A stretch of DNA of 47,924 nucleotides from Solicoccozyma terricola (lineage: Eukaryota; Basidiomycota; Tremellomycetes; Filobasidiales; Piskurozymaceae). A model generated the notes under the pieces. The model saw only the letters and a list, made by a program, of their open reading frames with translations, did no database searches and was not told the DNA's origin. A program made the translations under genes and the position numbers. The stretch covers positions 247,178 to 295,101 of the forward strand of contig BCLD01000024.1 of NCBI GenBank assembly GCA_001600875.1, read 5' to 3'. This document shows positions 1-11,415 of the stretch, piece after piece; position 1 is the stretch's first letter; each line of letters opens with the position of its first letter.

Positions 1-190
1 ATTCCATGGCAACATTCTACTCCTGGCATGGGGACTCCTCACAACCTCGGCTGGGATTATGGGTATTAGACAGCATTCCATGGCAACATTCTACTACTGG
101 CATGGGGACTCCTCACAACCTCGGCTGGGATTATGAGTATAGGACAGCATTCCATGGCAACATTTTACTCCTGGCATGGGGACTTGTTCC
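1..190. repeat. 74-bp tandem repeat
   Basis: A 74-bp unit starts at 1, 75 and 149, each opening with ATTCCATGGCAACATT; the third copy decays after about 40 bp. Diverged pieces of the same unit recur to about 530 (for example near 263 and 455). It is A/T-neutral and has no convincing reading frame. Relatives of the unit occur at 18467-18745. Confidence 0.85.
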
Positions 191-348
191 TGGAATTTGA
201 GGAATTCCTAGCTGCATATATACTCCTAGCAGCCTCGGCTGGTGAATCTGGCTATTGGACATCATTCCCTGGCAACATTTTACCCCTAGCATGGGGACTC
301 CTCGCAGTCTCGGTGTTACGATCCTACCAACGCAGTACCGCAACACAA

Positions 349-384
349 ACCAACCGTACCAACCGTACCAACCGCACCAACCGC
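349..384. repeat. 9-bp microsatellite
   Basis: Four head-to-tail copies of ACCAACCGT or ACCAACCGC. Confidence 0.9.
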
Positions 385-740
385 GCAACGTTTACTCCTG
401 GCATGGGCACTTGTCCATATCATTCAAGGAGCTGCTGGCTGCATATATGTGGAGAGCATTCCAGGGGCAACATTTTACTTAGGGTTCCAAAGTTTTCTCC
501 TGACATGGAGACGTGTTCAAGCCACTCCTAGTTGCACATTTAGGCATACCATAATTCAATCAATTCCCTGATAGAGTGTTTGTTGCCCCTGGCTTGAACA
601 CTTAGTTAAACCATTCTGCTGACCTACCGGTGGACACTTTCTGCTTCATTCACAACATCTTTAGCTGGGGCAGGGTGACAACGGTCAATTGTTGCTGACC
701 CATCATCTTGTTTGTAGATGGACCAGAGTTCGAGTAATAG

Positions 741-2870
741 GAACCGCCCGAGCCACCATGGTTATGGTTGATTGCGCCAAGTACGTGGGACTGGTTCTTC
801 CGAATTCATCGTTATTCAAAGAATTCTACCCGAGTTAAACCCCTTGTAATTTCCCAGTGTATTCAGCTCATTTCAGCAGGTATAGGGCGTCACGCTAGGT
901 CGCACTTAGGAGTGCGACCGGGCGGCAGGATAAAGCATCTCGTACATAGTGGTCTGGCAGCTCACATGATCGTCGCTTTTGGTACAACTCCACGGTAGAC
1001 AATCACCTCCACCAATGGTGCCATCGAGAACGATTCAATTGTGAACTCGACAATGGGCTAGCTGTATTTATGTGTGTTTGCCCCGGTGTGTGGGTGTTTT
1101 GTTGTGTAAATATGAACCAGACATACAAATTGTCACCTTGTTGTTCGGTGTCCGATTGAGATTGTTCAGTTTGCAGGGAAGGCAAGTAAATGTAATTGAA
1201 TAATATCGGTTTCTTGTCCTTCTAAATGATTTTTATCTGTGCACACGAACCAAGGTGCAATTCATTGAACCTGTATATGAATCCTCCCGTTGCTTGTTCA
1301 ATAATACAGTTAAATAGAATTCAAACGGCGCGTGCATTTAACGGCAATTTATATTCTTGATATTAGTGGAATAAATCCAAATCGCGCATTTAATTCCCAT
1401 TTAATGCAATCATTGCAGTTAATTCCAGATAGTCCCAGTTGGGGGATTTCGCTTCTAGTTTGTCCCAAAACACTGAGATGAGGCGCGGATACAACGCAAC
1501 GCATACTGATCATGGCCCCGCCCCATGCGATGCAAAATGTTAGTGCAGATCGTCGGGTTTGGTGCACAATGAAGTTGTGGTTACCAAATGTTTTTTCTCT
1601 TTGTCGCGTTAGAATAGTTGCAACGCCTGTAATGTTTCATATCGGCTTAGCTAGGCAGCGGCATAGCGGTTTGTGTGACCGAATACGGGTGTGACTGAAG
1701 AACTGGTAAGATCCATTTTGAAAAGGAAACCACCAAGTCAACAATCATACAGCATGGGACACTCCTCGCTGGTCAGAACGAGTTCGGACTCCGACAATTG
1801 TACATTTCACTCCTGCATGCCGCTGCGGCATTCAAATGATGGCTACCGAAGGTCGTGAAGTAGAATGAACGAAATCAAATTCCAACGGACACATATGCAC
1901 CATGTAACCAGTGCTTACTGATGTCACCCCCAGATCTACTTCCATTCAACATCGCGAACCAGCACTGGTCGACCAACCACCAACTGACACCGTCACTATC
2001 GGTAGGTGCCACGGCGAGGCTGGCGAGGAGGAAGATGGGCTTTTGTCGACAGACCAGGGAGGAAGATATGCTGTATTGTTGATGAGGCATACTGTCGCGG
2101 AGGGTCGTGTGAGCAATCATTTGAATAGAAAACCCAAATTCAAGACCCACAATGCGTACAGTTGTACTGGGTACCGACAAGTGACATCACCCAGATCTGG
2201 ATGTCGATTGGAAGGCGTGCAGATACTGCGAGTAGAAGCACCGCCCATGCTGCTTGACTCGCTGACCCTGCTCCATGGCCGAATGGAAAGTGCTCCATGC
2301 TGTCGTGTTTTTGTGTTTCTTGTTGCCGTTATATAATGTTGGTGTAAGATGGTAGCTTTGGGTTTTGGTGTGGTGTGAGCATCCTCCTCAAATAGACATG
2401 CATCGGATGCGACATACCACAACGCTCCAGTGATGTCAGTGATCATACTGACCCTCTGCTGCAGATCCGCCGCTGTCTCTTGCAAGGTCGATTTCCCCAT
2501 GGAGGGTATCACGGGGGAAGTGGTATGAGCGAGAGATTGGATAAGCATGACAGACGCAACCGTAACCTCCATAAAGATGTAAAGGACCGATTGCAATCCC
2601 AATTCGCAACCACACCCCGCACCCGCACATCCATCACGGTCCCCTTGTTCCACGTACTTCCACTCATCCCGCTATACATCTCTGCTGCTGATCCGTACAT
2701 ATGCTGCCGCTGATGAGGAAGATGCTGCTCCTATCATCGATGGCGCTGGGACGACGACGAACGCATGGGGGAGGTAGTCACACTGTAGTCACTTGGAAGC
2801 CTTCTTAGCAACTATTGCCACCTTCTTGACCTTAGCCACCTATAAAGCTTGGCAGGTGTCACAACCAGTT
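741..2870. other. Region without recognisable gene
   Basis: Open frames here are short, mostly lack ATG starts and have no recognisable domain. The only coding-like scrap is a lysine/valine-rich run on the minus strand near 2800-2850 that ends in a stop; it is too short to assign. Confidence 0.5.
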
Positions 2871-2945
2871 CCGTTGGTATGTAAAGGCAACTTGGGCACT
2901 TCTCTGCCCTTCAAATGGACCCAGCTCTATCATGAATAAGTGTGA

Positions 2946-2946
2946 G

Positions 2947-2983
<37 letters not shown>
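2946..2983 (+). repeat. Poly(A) tract, 38 A
   Basis: An uninterrupted adenine run follows AAGTGTGAG. Such runs often mark the 3' end of a retrotransposed copy (LINE, SINE or processed transcript), but no recognisable body is visible upstream. Confidence 0.8.
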
Positions 2984-2985
<2 letters not shown>

Positions 2986-2999
2986 AAAAGTCGCCAGCA

Positions 3000-5960
3000 T
3001 CATACTGGATTCGCATTTCCGATTGAAAGAGGGTAAGGTCAACACCTGAAGGGTAAGGGCGGGTTACAATTGGCTTTGATTACCGAGGTGTTCACCAAGC
3101 CTAGCGCCGCCGAGGTCCTCTTTCCAGGGGCGCCACGATTCGACGAACATTTGAACGGTCTAGACATTCAACCACTCACCTGGGAAATGGACCAAAGCGG
3201 ACATGCCAACCCATCTATCAATGGCACCCGCGATGTACTTCTGAGGCAGCACTTTACGGTTCACCAGATGGGTGAAAGTAAGTCAAGTCATGCGTCGGTT
3301 GGTTCGGTGTGGTATTCTTAAGATGACCAGAGATTAGTGTTCGACGCATTTCCGGTACCTGGTAAAGGGGGGGGGGGGGGCATCCAGGAAAGGTGAGTGG
3401 GGGGAATCCATTGTTTTTAATCGAGATGAGAGCGAGTACAATGCAGGTAAGAAAGTAGAGCTCTCACCTCTTTTACAAGGCTGGATCAATGTGTTGAACT
3501 ATGATATAGGTATAGAACTATCCTTCTCTATCTCAGTACAATGCACCCTATGATGCAGGGATGAGAAAAGAGAGGATAGGGGGATCTGAGTTGAGATGAG
3601 AAAAGGGTTGGGCCGCTTCTTTTACAGTGACACGACTGTACTTCCGACACAATGACACCACACGTCAGTGCCATCCCTTTAAACGTGAATGTTTGTCATC
3701 GCTCTAGTATATTGGATCCCAGTACCCATGGTGATAGATAAAAGGTTTTGTACTTGCGTGACCCCGCACCCGTGATGGTCGATCTCCGGTCGTGCAGCAC
3801 TTGCAGAAAACCGGGTGCATGGGTAGCACATCTCATTAAAAGGAGCGAAGACAGGAAGAGGTGAAAACCAGGAGACGAAAGGGGGAAAGACGGAGGAGTG
3901 GGTGAGCGAGCGAGGGTACGCCAAGAGACGGAAGAGCAAAGCGACCAGCGGAGAAGAAACGGAAGAGTGAAGCGAGCAGAAAGATGACAAGAAAGGGAAG
4001 CGAAGAGACAACGACGACAAGTGCAAACGAAAACAGCTTGTTCAACTCACCAGGCAATATCTTTACTGTCGTAATTTCCCAGGTTCCCTTCCAAGTGCAG
4101 TTTCTTGCCACCCTGGAACAGGTAGAGGATGGCTATTCCACTCGATGGGTAGAGAACTTCATCACCGGAAGAAACGACCGTTCTCAGGATCTGCAGTCAT
4201 GCTTGATAATTTAATGAATCCTTTATCAAATGAACATCATTCATTTCTGCCGCCTTGGGCGGAAAGTTTGTGTCGGTCAGGTATCACAGTCAGACCCATA
4301 TATTCGGTATCTGTCGCTCACCCTCTCTTCATATACTCATTACCCCTAGACGGGCCAACTTTCCCTTTTTATCCTCGGGCTTCACTCTCGATCTCTTGAC
4401 CGTCCTTAGTCTGACTTATACTCGACTTTCTTCCCCGTACCTTTCTTGTCCTCTTCCGTAATCATTGGTCATCGTTCTCCTAATCTAAAATACCTCCAAT
4501 TAATCAGTAGGTCACAGTCGTCCCAAGATTTGAGAAGCATTCCATCATCGTTTGATAATCTAATCTTCCTCTCAATTCTGACGAGTGGGACGGGGAGTGC
4601 CTTAAAAGGAGTGACAGTTTCGGCATTTTATGTCAATCTTGGACTGAATGATGATGTGGAGTATTGGAGAATGGAGGTGAACCGGCGAGATGGAGGACAG
4701 AGGAGGAAGGAACAGCGACGAAATGTAAGGCGAGAGAACTTAGTCCAGTCGACGGGGTTCCATAAAAAAGCCACGATTCGGCTGCCAAAAACCCAACCTA
4801 CGTAGACCTAACCCCCAAACTCACCAGATTGTTGATGAGACCATCCTATCACCCTCCGTTCCGTAGACGCCTTGCTTTCCAGAATAGATATTGCTGTGGG
4901 ATCCCCTTGCGGCGGTTCAACACGGACTCCAATTGCTCGCTCAGCAGAGGTGATGCAGGCATCCCTCTCCCAGCTGTATTCACACGAGCCCCACCGGAAA
5001 AGGGAAGCCGAAGTCCGGTCTTGAAGATTCCACTCACTTGGAAGGCAATTTTTTTTCTCCTTTTTTTCCTTTTGGTCAAATTTCACTATTCGTTGGATGG
5101 CATACTCCCCAATGTTCTGCGGTTGACGAGGGGTGGTAAAATATAATGGAATCCCAAGGCGGTCTCTCAAGTTCCCTACTCATCGCAGGAGCATGCTTGA
5201 TAAGGAAATATCCACGGAACCACTTGGGAATATTGATGGGAGTAAGTAGTGGCAAGACTGTCGCCACAGGGCCAGCACTGGATAGAGAGTACGTCGGATC
5301 TTGTTCCGCTATGTGTTAGGAGTGGTGTGTGTGCGAACGTCAGGAGTGGCGGGATGAGACCCTCGACACCATCAACACCCTCGCATGGATGGTGATCATG
5401 GATGGTGAGGAGGATACATGAAGGATTAGGTGGGAGATAGTACCTCCGCAGACATGACCATGCCACCGGTCGGATCTCTGGCACACCAGCCACCACATAC
5501 ATACGTCCCCACCATGGACGTGTCCGTGTTATTATGGTTACTCAGTAAAGAATTAGTAGACATGCCACTATATCATCGACTATTTTTTTGATCAGACTCA
5601 GTAGAGAATTAGTAGAGTGGCTACTAATCGACGGGCCACTAATCCGCAGTGATATTTCCCAGGCAAAAGAGCCAAACCCAAACCACCCCTAAGTATTCTG
5701 AGAAAAGAGCTAATTCGGCTTTTTTAACTGATCCGGAGTAAAGGATTAGGATACTCCTCGTCTCTCCTATCGTCCATTACTCTTGGTTGCGGGTGACCAA
5801 TGTAATAGGGTCGCGCATGACTGACTCTCGGCTTCTCCTATATCGTATGACTTCCAGTCGGCAGGTAGGAAAGCTGAGCAGAGCAATATAGTTTGCGGGA
5901 GGAACTGGGGTGGAAGCCAAAAGGTCTGGCCAAGTGGGCGAAGAGAGCGACGTAGTTGTA
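3000..5960. other. Region without confident gene
   Basis: It contains homopolymer G at 3367-3380 and a purine-rich stretch at 3840-4010. Two coding-like scraps are visible: plus 3100-3290, ending at a GTGAAAGT donor-like site, and minus 4044-4160, ending at a GTGAGT donor. Neither extends into a gene I can reconstruct. Near 5539 and 5587 a short sequence (CAGTARAGAATTAGTAGA) is directly repeated with 48-bp spacing. Confidence 0.4.
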
Positions 5961-5966
5961 TTCCCA

Positions 5967-6310
5967 TCACAAGGATGGAAAGGAGAGCAGTGCTGATTCC
6001 AGGCGTGCCCGATCCGGAAGGTCGATGTACATGGAGTGCAAGGGGGATGAGTCGGCCCTGCCGAGTTTGCCTATGTATGCATCCTGAACTCCATTCTCCG
6101 CAGCCCATGCGGCCCCTCGACGCACGGAGTGACCAGTGAAGTAAGCTGACGGGATTCCGACAGCTTCTAACGGTGGTCAAGGCCTTCTCCACCAAGGAGC
6201 GGTGAATGAGGGGCTTCCACCGCCGAGCAAGAAGAGCCGTGAATCAGCATGAGCTGGGTAGCGTAGGCAAAGCGCCGCCAACATCGCCATAGGATCCAGG
6301 TCACTGCCCG
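5967..6310 (-). pseudogene. Tyrosine recombinase remnant (C-terminal part)
   Basis: From 6170 to 5967 the minus strand reads a classic C-terminal tyrosine recombinase core. It contains FTGHSVRRGAAWAA (box II His-x-x-Arg), an LGRADSS segment where families usually have LGRW, and SMYI with the catalytic tyrosine. Upstream (6310-6230) another frame reads DPMAMLAALCLRYPAHA, the region that precedes the core in fungal recombinases, so there is at least one frameshift. These recombinases integrate circular DNA by strand exchange through a 3'-phosphotyrosine. A reverse transcriptase scrap lies immediately upstream on the same strand, so the parent was probably a DIRS/Ngaro-type retroelement; a Crypton is the alternative. 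Confidence 0.75.
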
Positions 6311-6714
6311 ATGACATCGCGAAGGGTGACTCCTGGTGAACCAGGGTCTGACAAGCCTAGGTTGTACGAGTCGCAATCGCATAGGACACAGTGTCTGTAT
6401 GAGTTTTGGAGATCCGCTTTGCAGAGGCGAATCTGGCCACTTCCGCATAGACATTTGTGCTGTGCGACAATGTTGCAAAACAAGCCTCCAAAGTCTTGTA
6501 TTGAAGCATGCGTCGACATGGAGGGCATCACCAGTTCATTGACCCAAGGGTGGGGGCTGTGGCACGGACGGAACGGGTGTTGAATTATTTGGAACTTCTG
6601 TGTGTTGCCGCGCAGCGTAGCTTTCGGTACCGCTCCATTGGGACATACGGTGATGGCGCTTGTTTGATTCGACGAGATGATATCCCCGTTGTCTACGAGC
6701 GGGAACCTTCGCAA
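6301..6714 (-). pseudogene. Reverse transcriptase N-terminal remnant, DIRS/Ngaro-like
   Basis: The minus strand reads NGAVPK, then KFQIIQHPFRP, then IRLCKADLQNSYRH. In YR retroelements these correspond to the opening of the RT: the VPK motif, the KxRxIxHLS-like motif, and the KADLKSAFR segment holding the first catalytic aspartate. The rest of the palm, the thumb and the RNase H are missing before the tyrosine recombinase, so the element is internally deleted. No start codon or intact gene remains. Confidence 0.55.
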
Positions 6715-6759
6715 CCACTGCTGCTAATGCTGGTGGGTCCATGACCCATGGGTAGGTTC

Positions 6760-9070
6760 CGACAAGGAGGGCGCCGGATCAGAGTGCCGTCGCTTCCGGA
6801 TGCATGCCTATGCGGGAACCATGGCATATCATCCCTGCAAGTGCCGCTGGGAAGGCGGTGTTGTGGTAGGATGATAACAAGGCCTGCCATGCAACGGGGT
6901 TCCACGGCCTGTGCGCTGCCAGCCTGTCTTTCTTCAGGAATAGGGCCATTGTTGTGGGGAGAATGAAGGGCCCTTGCCACCTCGGAAGGAGATTGTCCCG
7001 AGCGAGGCTGGAGGTAGCGCGGACGATGTCGTATGATTGGACTGTGTCGCCTACGGCCGGTTCGTACAAGTGCTATTCGGTCGACCGGTCTTTCCTCGCC
7101 TGTTGCTCGTCCTTGTACGCGAGCGCTACATCGGTGCGGACCTCATCGACCTGAACGAATCTGGTGTTGACTTGCCCTTCTTGACCGGTCCATGGGCGAG
7201 TACTCGATAGGCCAAAAAGAACCTCTCTCGGCGAGTAGTTAGCGAGGAACGTCAGCCTTCGATCGTTGATGAATTGGGTTGCTTCTTGCAGGGAGTCTGA
7301 CCAGTTCCGCATCGTCCCTATAACGTCCAATCCCGGGAGTGCGTTCTGACTAATGTTGCAGAGGCGTCGGAGGCGTTCCAGGACGAGGCGGTTCGAGTTT
7401 TCCACCAAGCCAATGTGGGCGTACGGAGCCGAGAAAGTCTGTCTGATACCCCTCGCCGCACACCATGCGTTGACCCTCGCGTTCTTGAAGTGGGTACCAT
7501 TGTCGGTCAGGATTTGTTCCGGTACGATGAAGACCGTAGCGAGGTCGTTTAGCATTTTAACGGAGTGGATGCCTGTAGCGGGGCCCTTTGAACGTGTATG
7601 TCACCACGAACTTCGAGAAGAGATCCACTGCCACGAGGATTGTATCGACCCCCCTCCTAGCTGGCGGCATGGTGAGGTAATCCATGGCGACCATCTGGAA
7701 GGGGCGGAAGCGTATGATCGGCTGTAGAAGGAGCTTCTGGAGGCGGGGCCCAAAGAGCGAGCAATTGCGGGCAAGCGGCTATGGCGTGGTCGACGTGTTG
7801 GCGTAGACCTAGCCAAGTGAAGGAACGGTTCAAGTAAGCGATTGTTAAGTCTCTCCCAAAATGGCCCCCCACAACGTGAATATCCTTAGCCACAAAGACC
7901 GCTTCCACCACTGGCAGATCGGTGATCGTTTTACCGGCGATCCGCTTCGTTAGCTTGCCATCGACGATGCAATACGTGCGTGCGGCATCCTGCAGGGCGT
8001 CGATGCTGTCGGGGCTGTCCGCTTCATCGAGGGGTGCGTTGTTCGTGGGCATCTTGACGATGTTCTTGACACCAGTCGCCTTCGAACCTTTGCAGCAGGA
8101 CGTCCGTCTCGGGGCGCATTAGACGGTAGATAGGAAACACGTCAGCGTTCGGGTGTATGAGGCGGTGGACTGGGACCTCGTATAGATCGTTGGTGATCCC
8201 GGTGCCTGATTCCCACTCGGGTGCCATGGGAAAGTCCGCTGGGCGTTGCCCATGGGCGGCGGACCTTGACAACCGTCGGCGACGATGTTGGTAGCTCCGG
8301 GCGTGTGTTCCATGGCAATGACCCACCTGTCGATGATCGCTTTTTTCCATGGGGCCTTGTAGCCGCCGGGCGACGAATCAGACCTGAGCATGTCTAGCAC
8401 AGCCTGAGAGTCAGTTCGTAGCACGATGGGTTGACCGTAGATATATTTGTCAAACTTATCGAGGACCCTTTTGCATGCATGCGGCTAGTTCGAGCGAGGA
8501 CGAATGATATTTCCTCTCCCCGTCCGATGTCGAGTAAGACATGTACGCAATCGTCCTGAGGGTGGTGCCCACCGAAGCCGATAGCACTCGCGTCAGTAGT
8601 CACGATGGATGGGCGATCCCATCGAGGGCCGACACATACAGGGAATGTAGTGAGGCAGGTACGTAGTGTCACGAATGCTGTCTCGTGATCAGGGGGGTCC
8701 ACAGCTTCGTGATGTGTGCATGCTCGAGACCTTTCTTCATGCTCCCGACTCATCTGCCTACCGGGCGAATGTTCCTGGTAAGGTTGTAGAGCGGACGTGG
8801 GATCTTAGCGAAATCCTTGATGAACGAACGGTAGACGGTGGCAGTGTTGACGAAGCTGAGTACGTCCCGCACCGTGGTAGGCCGGGACCAAACGAGTATT
8901 GCTGCGACCTTGGAGATATCCAGTGTAACGCCGTCCCTGGATACCAAAGACCCTCCCAAGGTGGCCTCGCTGATGAAGAGCCTCGTTTCCCCGGGGCAGA
9001 AGCGTAGATTACTGGCGATGGCGGTATCTAAGATCCGAGTGAGGATGAGACATAGGCCGTCGACATTGTA
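6760..9070 (-). mobile_element. Degenerate Ty3/gypsy pol (RT-RNase H-integrase)
   Basis: Reading down the minus strand, the domains come in gypsy order. First is the RT C-terminal half (9068-8750, with LRFCPGETRLFISEA, LVSRDGVTL and YRSFIKDFAKI). Next is RNase H (8740-8390, with VTTDASAIGFGG, and 8424-8390 LRTDSQAVLDML). Then follows the integrase zinc region (8052-7740, with VGGHFGRDLTIAYL, where the last Cys of HHCC appears replaced by Leu). The integrase core is at 7555-7100 (LTDNGTHFKN, FSAPYAHIGLVENSNR) and the C-terminal LLPRWQGPF module at 7069-6900. Frames change at least four times, and the RT N-terminus, gag and LTRs are absent, so it is inactive. The 5' break lies about 25 bp from the stop codon of the gene at 9094. 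Confidence 0.9.
7073..7555 (-). pseudogene. Ty3/gypsy integrase core fragment
   Basis: This is the longest open piece of the dead pol, about 160 codons. LTDNGTHF supplies the second catalytic Asp of the DDE integrase. NSNRLVLERLR follows, where active copies have the catalytic Glu in a NERxN-like context. YSPREVLFG matches the conserved TPxELLFG block. The first Asp should lie upstream near 7600, where the frame is broken. Confidence 0.8.
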
Positions 9071-9093
9071 ATTATATTGCGGATATGGTTCTA

Positions 9094-9765
9094 TTATACA
9101 ACGCCTTCATGACCCTCACGAGGAAGGGCAGCTTTACGTAGACGTTCTCGCCTTCCTCTTAGGGCGAATCTTGCACAGGCGGTGCCCAACGTAGCTTGTG
9201 CGATACGCCCATACCAAACGAAGACGACGACCGATAGCACCGCAAGCCCTCCGGCAGTCACTCCTATAAATATCACACCCACGCCGTTGTCAACTCCCAA
9301 TTTCAGAGCCACACCTATCAGCGCGCAAGCTGCGATCGCTGAGCCCATGGTGAAAAGCACGCTTAAATAGAGGAGGAAGAATAGCATTACAGGTCCCCCG
9401 ATGGACCAACAGCGATGGAAGACGATTCTCGTATTCCGCATCGACCCCTGGATCCGATCTGCCTCGGACAGTTTAAAGGAAGTTGTCCCGAAAAATCCCC
9501 CATCGATTGACAGCAGGCCATTTGTAAAGCCGTTCGCTGTGAGGCAGACGGCGAACAAGACTGAAGCCAACCCATACTTGTGTGCTACCGACCTGTCGGT
9601 GGTGTCTTTGGAGGTCTCCACAGCAGCGATGAGCGTGAACGCCAATCCGATGGAGCACACATAAGAAAATGTCTTCATATATTCCCGGTAAGAAGCTTGC
9701 GCTTTGCTCAAACATTTGTTCAGGACTGGACAGGCGAAGCGGAAGCTCAGCCTTCGCGTTGACAT
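9094..9765 (-). CDS. Putative four-helix membrane protein, unknown function
   Basis: A single uninterrupted frame of 223 codons starts at ATG 9765-9763. Hydrophobic stretches are at about residues 33-49, 64-84, 122-156 (probably two passes) and 161-185. The basic N-terminus (MSTRRLSFRF) and the Arg/Lys-rich tail (about residues 195-223) both look cytosolic. I recognise no family. The lack of introns and the small size resemble lineage-specific fungal membrane proteins. It lies alone between a dead gypsy element (25 bp past its stop) and 1.6 kb of empty sequence. Composition and the sustained hydrophobic pattern support coding; expression is untested. Confidence 0.55.
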   Translation of the reverse strand: MSTRRLSFRFACPVLNKCLSKAQASYREYMKTFSYVCSIGLAFTLIAAVETSKDTTDRSVAHKYGLASVLFAVCLTANGFTNGLLSIDGGFFGTTSFKLSEADRIQGSMRNTRIVFHRCWSIGGPVMLFFLLYLSVLFTMGSAIAACALIGVALKLGVDNGVGVIFIGVTAGGLAVLSVVVFVWYGRIAQATLGTACARFALRGRRERLRKAALPREGHEGVV

Positions 9766-11345
9766 GCGGATATCAAGGCTGCTCGATGCAACTCGCCAGT
9801 ACCATCAACCACCAACCAGTCAATCGACTTCCTTGACCGGTCATCCGACCATTTTAAATAGCTATCCCATAACGGTTTTGCAAGCCGGCGAATGTCAGCC
9901 AGAAGCCCGTCGCAATGCCGAATTTCCTAGTTAGATTTGGGAGATACACAGGGGAAACTGTTCGAGGGCTCACCTAGCTACAGGATCGACACCCATCCTT
10001 CCTTATCAGTATTAACCGCAGGACTTGGAAACAATGACGTCTGCCAAAGTCGTAAGGGTACAAGCGCTTCCCTTGGGTGCCTGCTTCCTCAGATGTTGAG
10101 ATTCCTGATCGTTCATTTTGTTTTGAGGGGTGTCTACCCCCCTCTAATATGTATTGCCGCGCAGGGAGCGCTTCCTTCTACGAAGACACACTTTGAGCCT
10201 GTGCATGGTGTTCCCTCCGCGCCTGCAAACAGTCGCAAACAAACTGATGCATCCGACACCGTATTGCAAATCGTCATCAGGAGCCACCGATGTAGCTACA
10301 TAGACTTCCTCACGATTTGTTGTCCTCATTAGAATCCTCCTACCCTCGCTTTCGCCATGCTTCATGCATGATCGTGAAGCTAATTATTTGCATGAGACGT
10401 ACAGGTGGCGGGAAAGTACCCCACGGGTAACAATTCCGTAGTCTAGAATGCAAACCGTGCTTGTCGCTCACCCCAAGGTGGCGGATTCATTGACCAACGA
10501 GCGAACAGCGTTCCTGGATCAAGCTAATTGTAACACGGTTCCATAAATTGCCAGCGCTAGTGAATGTTCATTGGCCCAATCTTAATCAACCCATCCCGGC
10601 ACTTACCCCACCTTGACATAACGAAGTACTTCCGAAATACGCCGGCGGAATCAAGCGGGGTAAAATCAGCTGATCAGCTGCTCGACGATTCTGCTAATAG
10701 TGTGCGGCAGACGCATCGAATTTTGGCTGATTTGGCAGATTTAATGTCAGTAAAACCGCAAATTCTGCTACTAGTGTTTACAGACGTGCGTCTGAAGCCC
10801 GGACAATTCCCTGTCACTGTCGCCCACAATGGGCCCTAGCCTCGGTAACGCTCTGTGAGGGCTGTTAACACCTCTTTGCTCTCTAGCGACTTTCGGCACA
10901 TTGTCACTTCATTCTCTCTTACTTTTGACTATAAACTTTCCCTCTTTGTAATTCACCCGATGTGTGACGACGAAAATTGCTTGCACCGGCATTGAGCTCA
11001 GATTTGTCGTCGAATGCTTCCGCCTGGTTACATGGCACAAGAGGTGAAGGAATCTGAGAATTGCGTCTGCCTGGTCTCCTAAGGGAGTCATGTGAATGCG
11101 AGGCAACATCGAGCAAATGCTTCCTGGTCCGAGCGCAAGCAATATAATCAGTGACGATTGAAGAATTGTCACCGTTACCACGCGCAAGCAAAATGATTCG
11201 ACTAGGATGACTGAAGGATTGTCAACGTTTACCAAGTCCTCGCCTCTCTCGGAAGTGCTACCTGGTTCCGAAGGTCTATCCGCTACCGTGATCAACCTGC
11301 ACATGGTCTGTTCTCTTACAGAAGTCGAACCTTCTCTTCCGTTAG
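9766..11345. other. Intergenic region, nothing assigned
   Basis: The best frames are an ATG-started plus ORF at 10564-10839 (91 codons) and an ATG-started minus ORF at 10909-11304 (131 codons). Neither has a recognisable domain, and both could be chance. A stretch near 10510-10580 resembles 27065-27180 (shared TTCCTGGAT and TGTAACACRGTTC), suggesting an old shared repeat. Confidence 0.4.
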
Positions 11346-11347
11346 CC

Positions 11348-11354
11348 TATATAT
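11348..11354 (+). promoter_or_regulatory. TATA box of the CxxCH-protein gene
   Basis: TATATAT lies 68 bp upstream of the chosen ATG at 11416. The truncated paralogue at 14215 has an equivalent box 72 bp upstream of its ATG, which supports both the box and the start. An out-of-frame ATG at 11402 lies between them and opens an overlapping upstream frame. Confidence 0.6.
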
Positions 11355-11415
11355 GTTGGCAATTCACGTTCCGCACTCGTCCTTACACACTTTGAAACAA
11401 CATGTCCCAGCCAGC

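Noticed and set aside
1..530. CRISPR-like array at the left end
   Set aside because: Units are contiguous 74-bp tandem repeats with no unique spacers, and the DNA is fungal.
2117..2653. 178-codon minus frame
   Set aside because: Starts at GTG, with no domains and irregular composition.
4044..4160. Possible exon of a small lectin-like protein, minus strand
   Set aside because: A coding-like frame ends at GTGAGT, but no matching exon could be found on either side.
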